Of a stretch of 51,015 nucleotides of DNA, positions 48,887-51,015 are shown in pieces. Position 1 is the stretch's first letter. Each line of letters opens with the position of its first letter. The notes under the pieces were generated by a model, which did not search any database, had not been told where the DNA came from, and was given only the letters and a program-made list of their open reading frames with translations. This DNA is from Hirudo medicinalis. Taxonomy: Eukaryota > Annelida > Clitellata > Hirudinida > Hirudinidae. A program made the translations under genes and the position numbers. The stretch spans positions 1 to 51,015 of the forward strand of contig MPNW01000335.1 of the NCBI GenBank assembly GCA_011800805.1, read 5' to 3'.

Positions 48887-50282
48887 CCTCTAGGGTCTTA
48901 AAATCTGGCGAAATGGAGCACAGAGGAATACATAGTGAGAGCGGGCCTTTTGGCTATGGCATTTGATTTAATAAGTCATTTGAAAACATAATTAAAACAA
49001 TAAATAATAACGTAAATATATTAGATTTTATAAATTTACAAAGTTTGTAATCAAATTCGACTGTCTTGCTGTTGTTCAAATTTTAGCGGTTGTTGAAGAT
49101 AAATTATTTATCGAACGACTGACTTGTCTAAGTCTTCACCCAAGTGTGACCTGTCCTTGGCAGAAGTGACGAAGGCAAAAGGAACTAACTCAATGTGTCT
49201 TTCAACGGGATGACTTGACAGGATGACTTAATTATTAAAAAAAAAAATAATAATAATAAAAATAAATAAATCCATCAGTGACAGCTGTTAGAGGAGACAT
49301 TAAAAATGTCATCATGACTGAATGCATTATTTTTATTTAGTTGAAAATTGTTCGTAAAATTGAGAAATTTTCTACAAAAATACGAACATCTTTAAACGAA
49401 AATATTCTGAAAACCTGCAAAAGTTACAAATGTGATAGTCAATAAGATGTAAATAAATAGGATGTAAATATTCTAATAAATATAAAGCATTATTTCAATA
49501 TCATTTCACGGGAAAAAAGGAAAAAAATTACATTAAAATGTAAATAGTCAACAACAACAACAACAACAAAAAACAACAACAAAAAACAAAGAAAAAACAA
49601 CAACAACAACAAATAGGAGACAGGAAAACATTTCAGTTCATTTCAACATGAAGTTTGTCTCAGACAGAGCGGTGACTTGTTTGAGACAGTTGACAAATTT
49701 AATCAAGAGCTACAGACCAATCGATCTACGTATCAAATGTATCAAATATAAATAATAATAATCGAATTTCTCAAAAATTCGTGATAAGTCAAGGTCACAG
49801 AATGATTGACGATCCTGGCAGGAATGGTTGATGATTTCAATTGAGACGAATTCTATAAAATGGTCAAATCCGGATGTGGTTTCGCCGTTCAAGTAGGACT
49901 TGCGAGACTTTGCTAAGTTGGTTTTAATTTGTTAATAATGTTATTAACTTTTTCTTTGTTAATAATTCAGTAATAACCATTAATTAATGGCTACTTTTAA
50001 TTAATTTTTTAATTAATTGCCAATTAATTACCTGCTATTGTTTAATATTTCAATATTTGTTATTTAATATTAATTTTAATATTTTCAATATTTTGGTTTC
50101 ATCATGTTTTTCGGCAGCATGAGTTATTGAATGTTTATTTAGTAAGGATGAAATAAATTGTACTTAACTGCTTCATAATTATTAAATTTGCCAACAATCT
50201 CTAGATGTTCTATTAGTTTAATGGGTAGAAGTATTAATTCCCATAAAATTTAAAGTCTACTTGAATTCTTATTCAGCAAAAC
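48887..50282. other. intergenic AT-rich DNA
   Basis: 3' region of the Cys-rich gene, then AT-rich DNA containing an (AAC)n tract at about 49543-49612. No further coding region is seen. The last few hundred bases should contain the promoter of the antistasin-like gene. Confidence 0.55.
49543..49612. repeat. (AAC)n microsatellite
   Basis: Imperfect AAC/AAAAC array of about 70 bases in the spacer before the antistasin-like gene. Confidence 0.85.
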
Positions 50283-51015
50283 ATGAAAACCGTGTTCTTG
50301 GTTTGCCTCATCGTCGCATTTGCGATGGTGTATTCAGAAGAAAGTGAGTGAAGTCCGAGTTTATTACTTGGCTAGTTATTACATGACATTAATTTATGAT
50401 TATTTAACTAGATTAATATCGGTGAGATAAACCACTCAATTAAAAATAATTCATATTTTTGTTTATTAGAAGGTCACAAATGCGGGGTAAGTTGTCTGGG
50501 TCGTTCTTACTAATCAATTAATGATTGTCCAATCATTCTTAAACTAACCTTGCCCTCAAATATTATTACAATTAATATCAATAATGCTTAGTAAAGATTC
50601 ACTTTGATTCAAGTCGTTTCAGTAATATTAAAATGTAAAATTATTATAAAATGTTATAAAATTATTTAAAATTATTTAACGTTAAAATCCTCTAAAAATT
50701 TTCAGTCGGAGACATGTTCTCCTGCCCAAGTTTGCGTACATGGAAAATGCGGCAAGGATTTTTAGTCAATTATTCTAATATTTTTCAAATATTTATTATT
50801 TTATCCCAAAAAAACATGATCGAATTTCCAGTAATAATAATAATATAAATAATGTATTTAAATTATTTAAATTAACATTAATCATTTAATTTTCAATAAC
50901 GATTACTTACAGAATGCACTAAAGTCCAATGTGCCATGCTGTGTCCACACGGCTTCAAGAAGGATGACAACGGTTGTGAATATCCCTGCTCATGCGCAGA
51001 AGGCCCCCACAAAGA
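50283..51015 (+). CDS. antistasin-type serine protease inhibitor (hirustasin/guamerin-like), 3' truncated
   Basis: Secreted leech-type protease inhibitor, cut off by the window end. Exons: 50283-50343, 50470-50486 (17 bases), 50706-50751, 50913 to beyond 51015. The first exon encodes a signal peptide (hydrophobic core after MKTVFLV, probable cleavage after VYS). The mature part has ten cysteines in antistasin spacing, including CxxxxC near the start, a CEC pair created by splicing at 50751/50913, CxxxC (CAMLC), and the terminal GCEYPCSC. The ETCSPAQVC and [12 protein letters not shown] blocks strongly resemble leech hirustasin and guamerin. By homology the reactive P1 residue follows the cysteine in QCAML and would be Ala, suggesting elastase-like rather than trypsin-like targets. 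The third intron needs a GC donor (GCAAGG at 50752). Further domains after 51015 cannot be excluded. Confidence 0.92.

Overview
This is animal nuclear DNA: AT-rich, full of microsatellites, and with genes split into many small exons by GT-AG introns. The right edge carries a ten-cysteine antistasin-type inhibitor with a signal peptide, closely resembling leech hirustasin/guamerin. That makes a leech (Hirudinea, Annelida) the most likely source. The species cannot be told from the sequence.

Layout, left to right. 1-3358 is repeat-rich upstream DNA. 3359 to about 9068 (+) is a seven-cadherin-repeat protocadherin of delta-1 type, interrupted by an assembly duplication at 6821-7075. 11341-13169 (+) is a LARP6-type La-related RNA-binding protein in three exons. 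24925-13665 (-) is a complete 24-exon glycine decarboxylase (GLDC, glycine-cleavage P-protein). 25758-26532 (+) is a MIEN1/selenoprotein-W-family protein whose CxxC redox motif reads CxxU through an in-frame TGA, with a well-formed SECIS element at 26711-26772. 28984-27726 (-) is HINT3. 29265-43409 (+) is a 32-exon PATJ/MUPP1 polarity scaffold (L27 plus about 11 PDZ domains), with an apparent internal promoter at about 38086. 46691-43932 (-) is CDIN1, an 11-exon predicted nuclease. 47315-48886 (+) is an unrecognised cysteine-rich protein. 50283 to the window end (+) is the antistasin-like inhibitor, truncated by the window.

From LARP6 to the cysteine-rich gene, neighbours alternate in strand (convergent or divergent pairs), but their functions are unrelated and there is no operon. 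Exon boundaries were placed by hand from reading-frame continuity, splice consensus and remembered family architecture. The frames close exactly for LARP6, the selenoprotein, HINT3, PATJ, CDIN1 and the cysteine-rich gene. GLDC closes with one base missing near 22857, and the protocadherin closes once the 128-base duplication is discounted.

The most notable result is the selenoprotein: a standard gene caller would end it at the TGA or drop it. Also worth a look are the internal PATJ promoter, a microsatellite-encoded acidic insert in a PDZ domain, two GC-AG introns, the unrecognised cysteine-rich protein, and several unassigned minus-strand exon-like frames.
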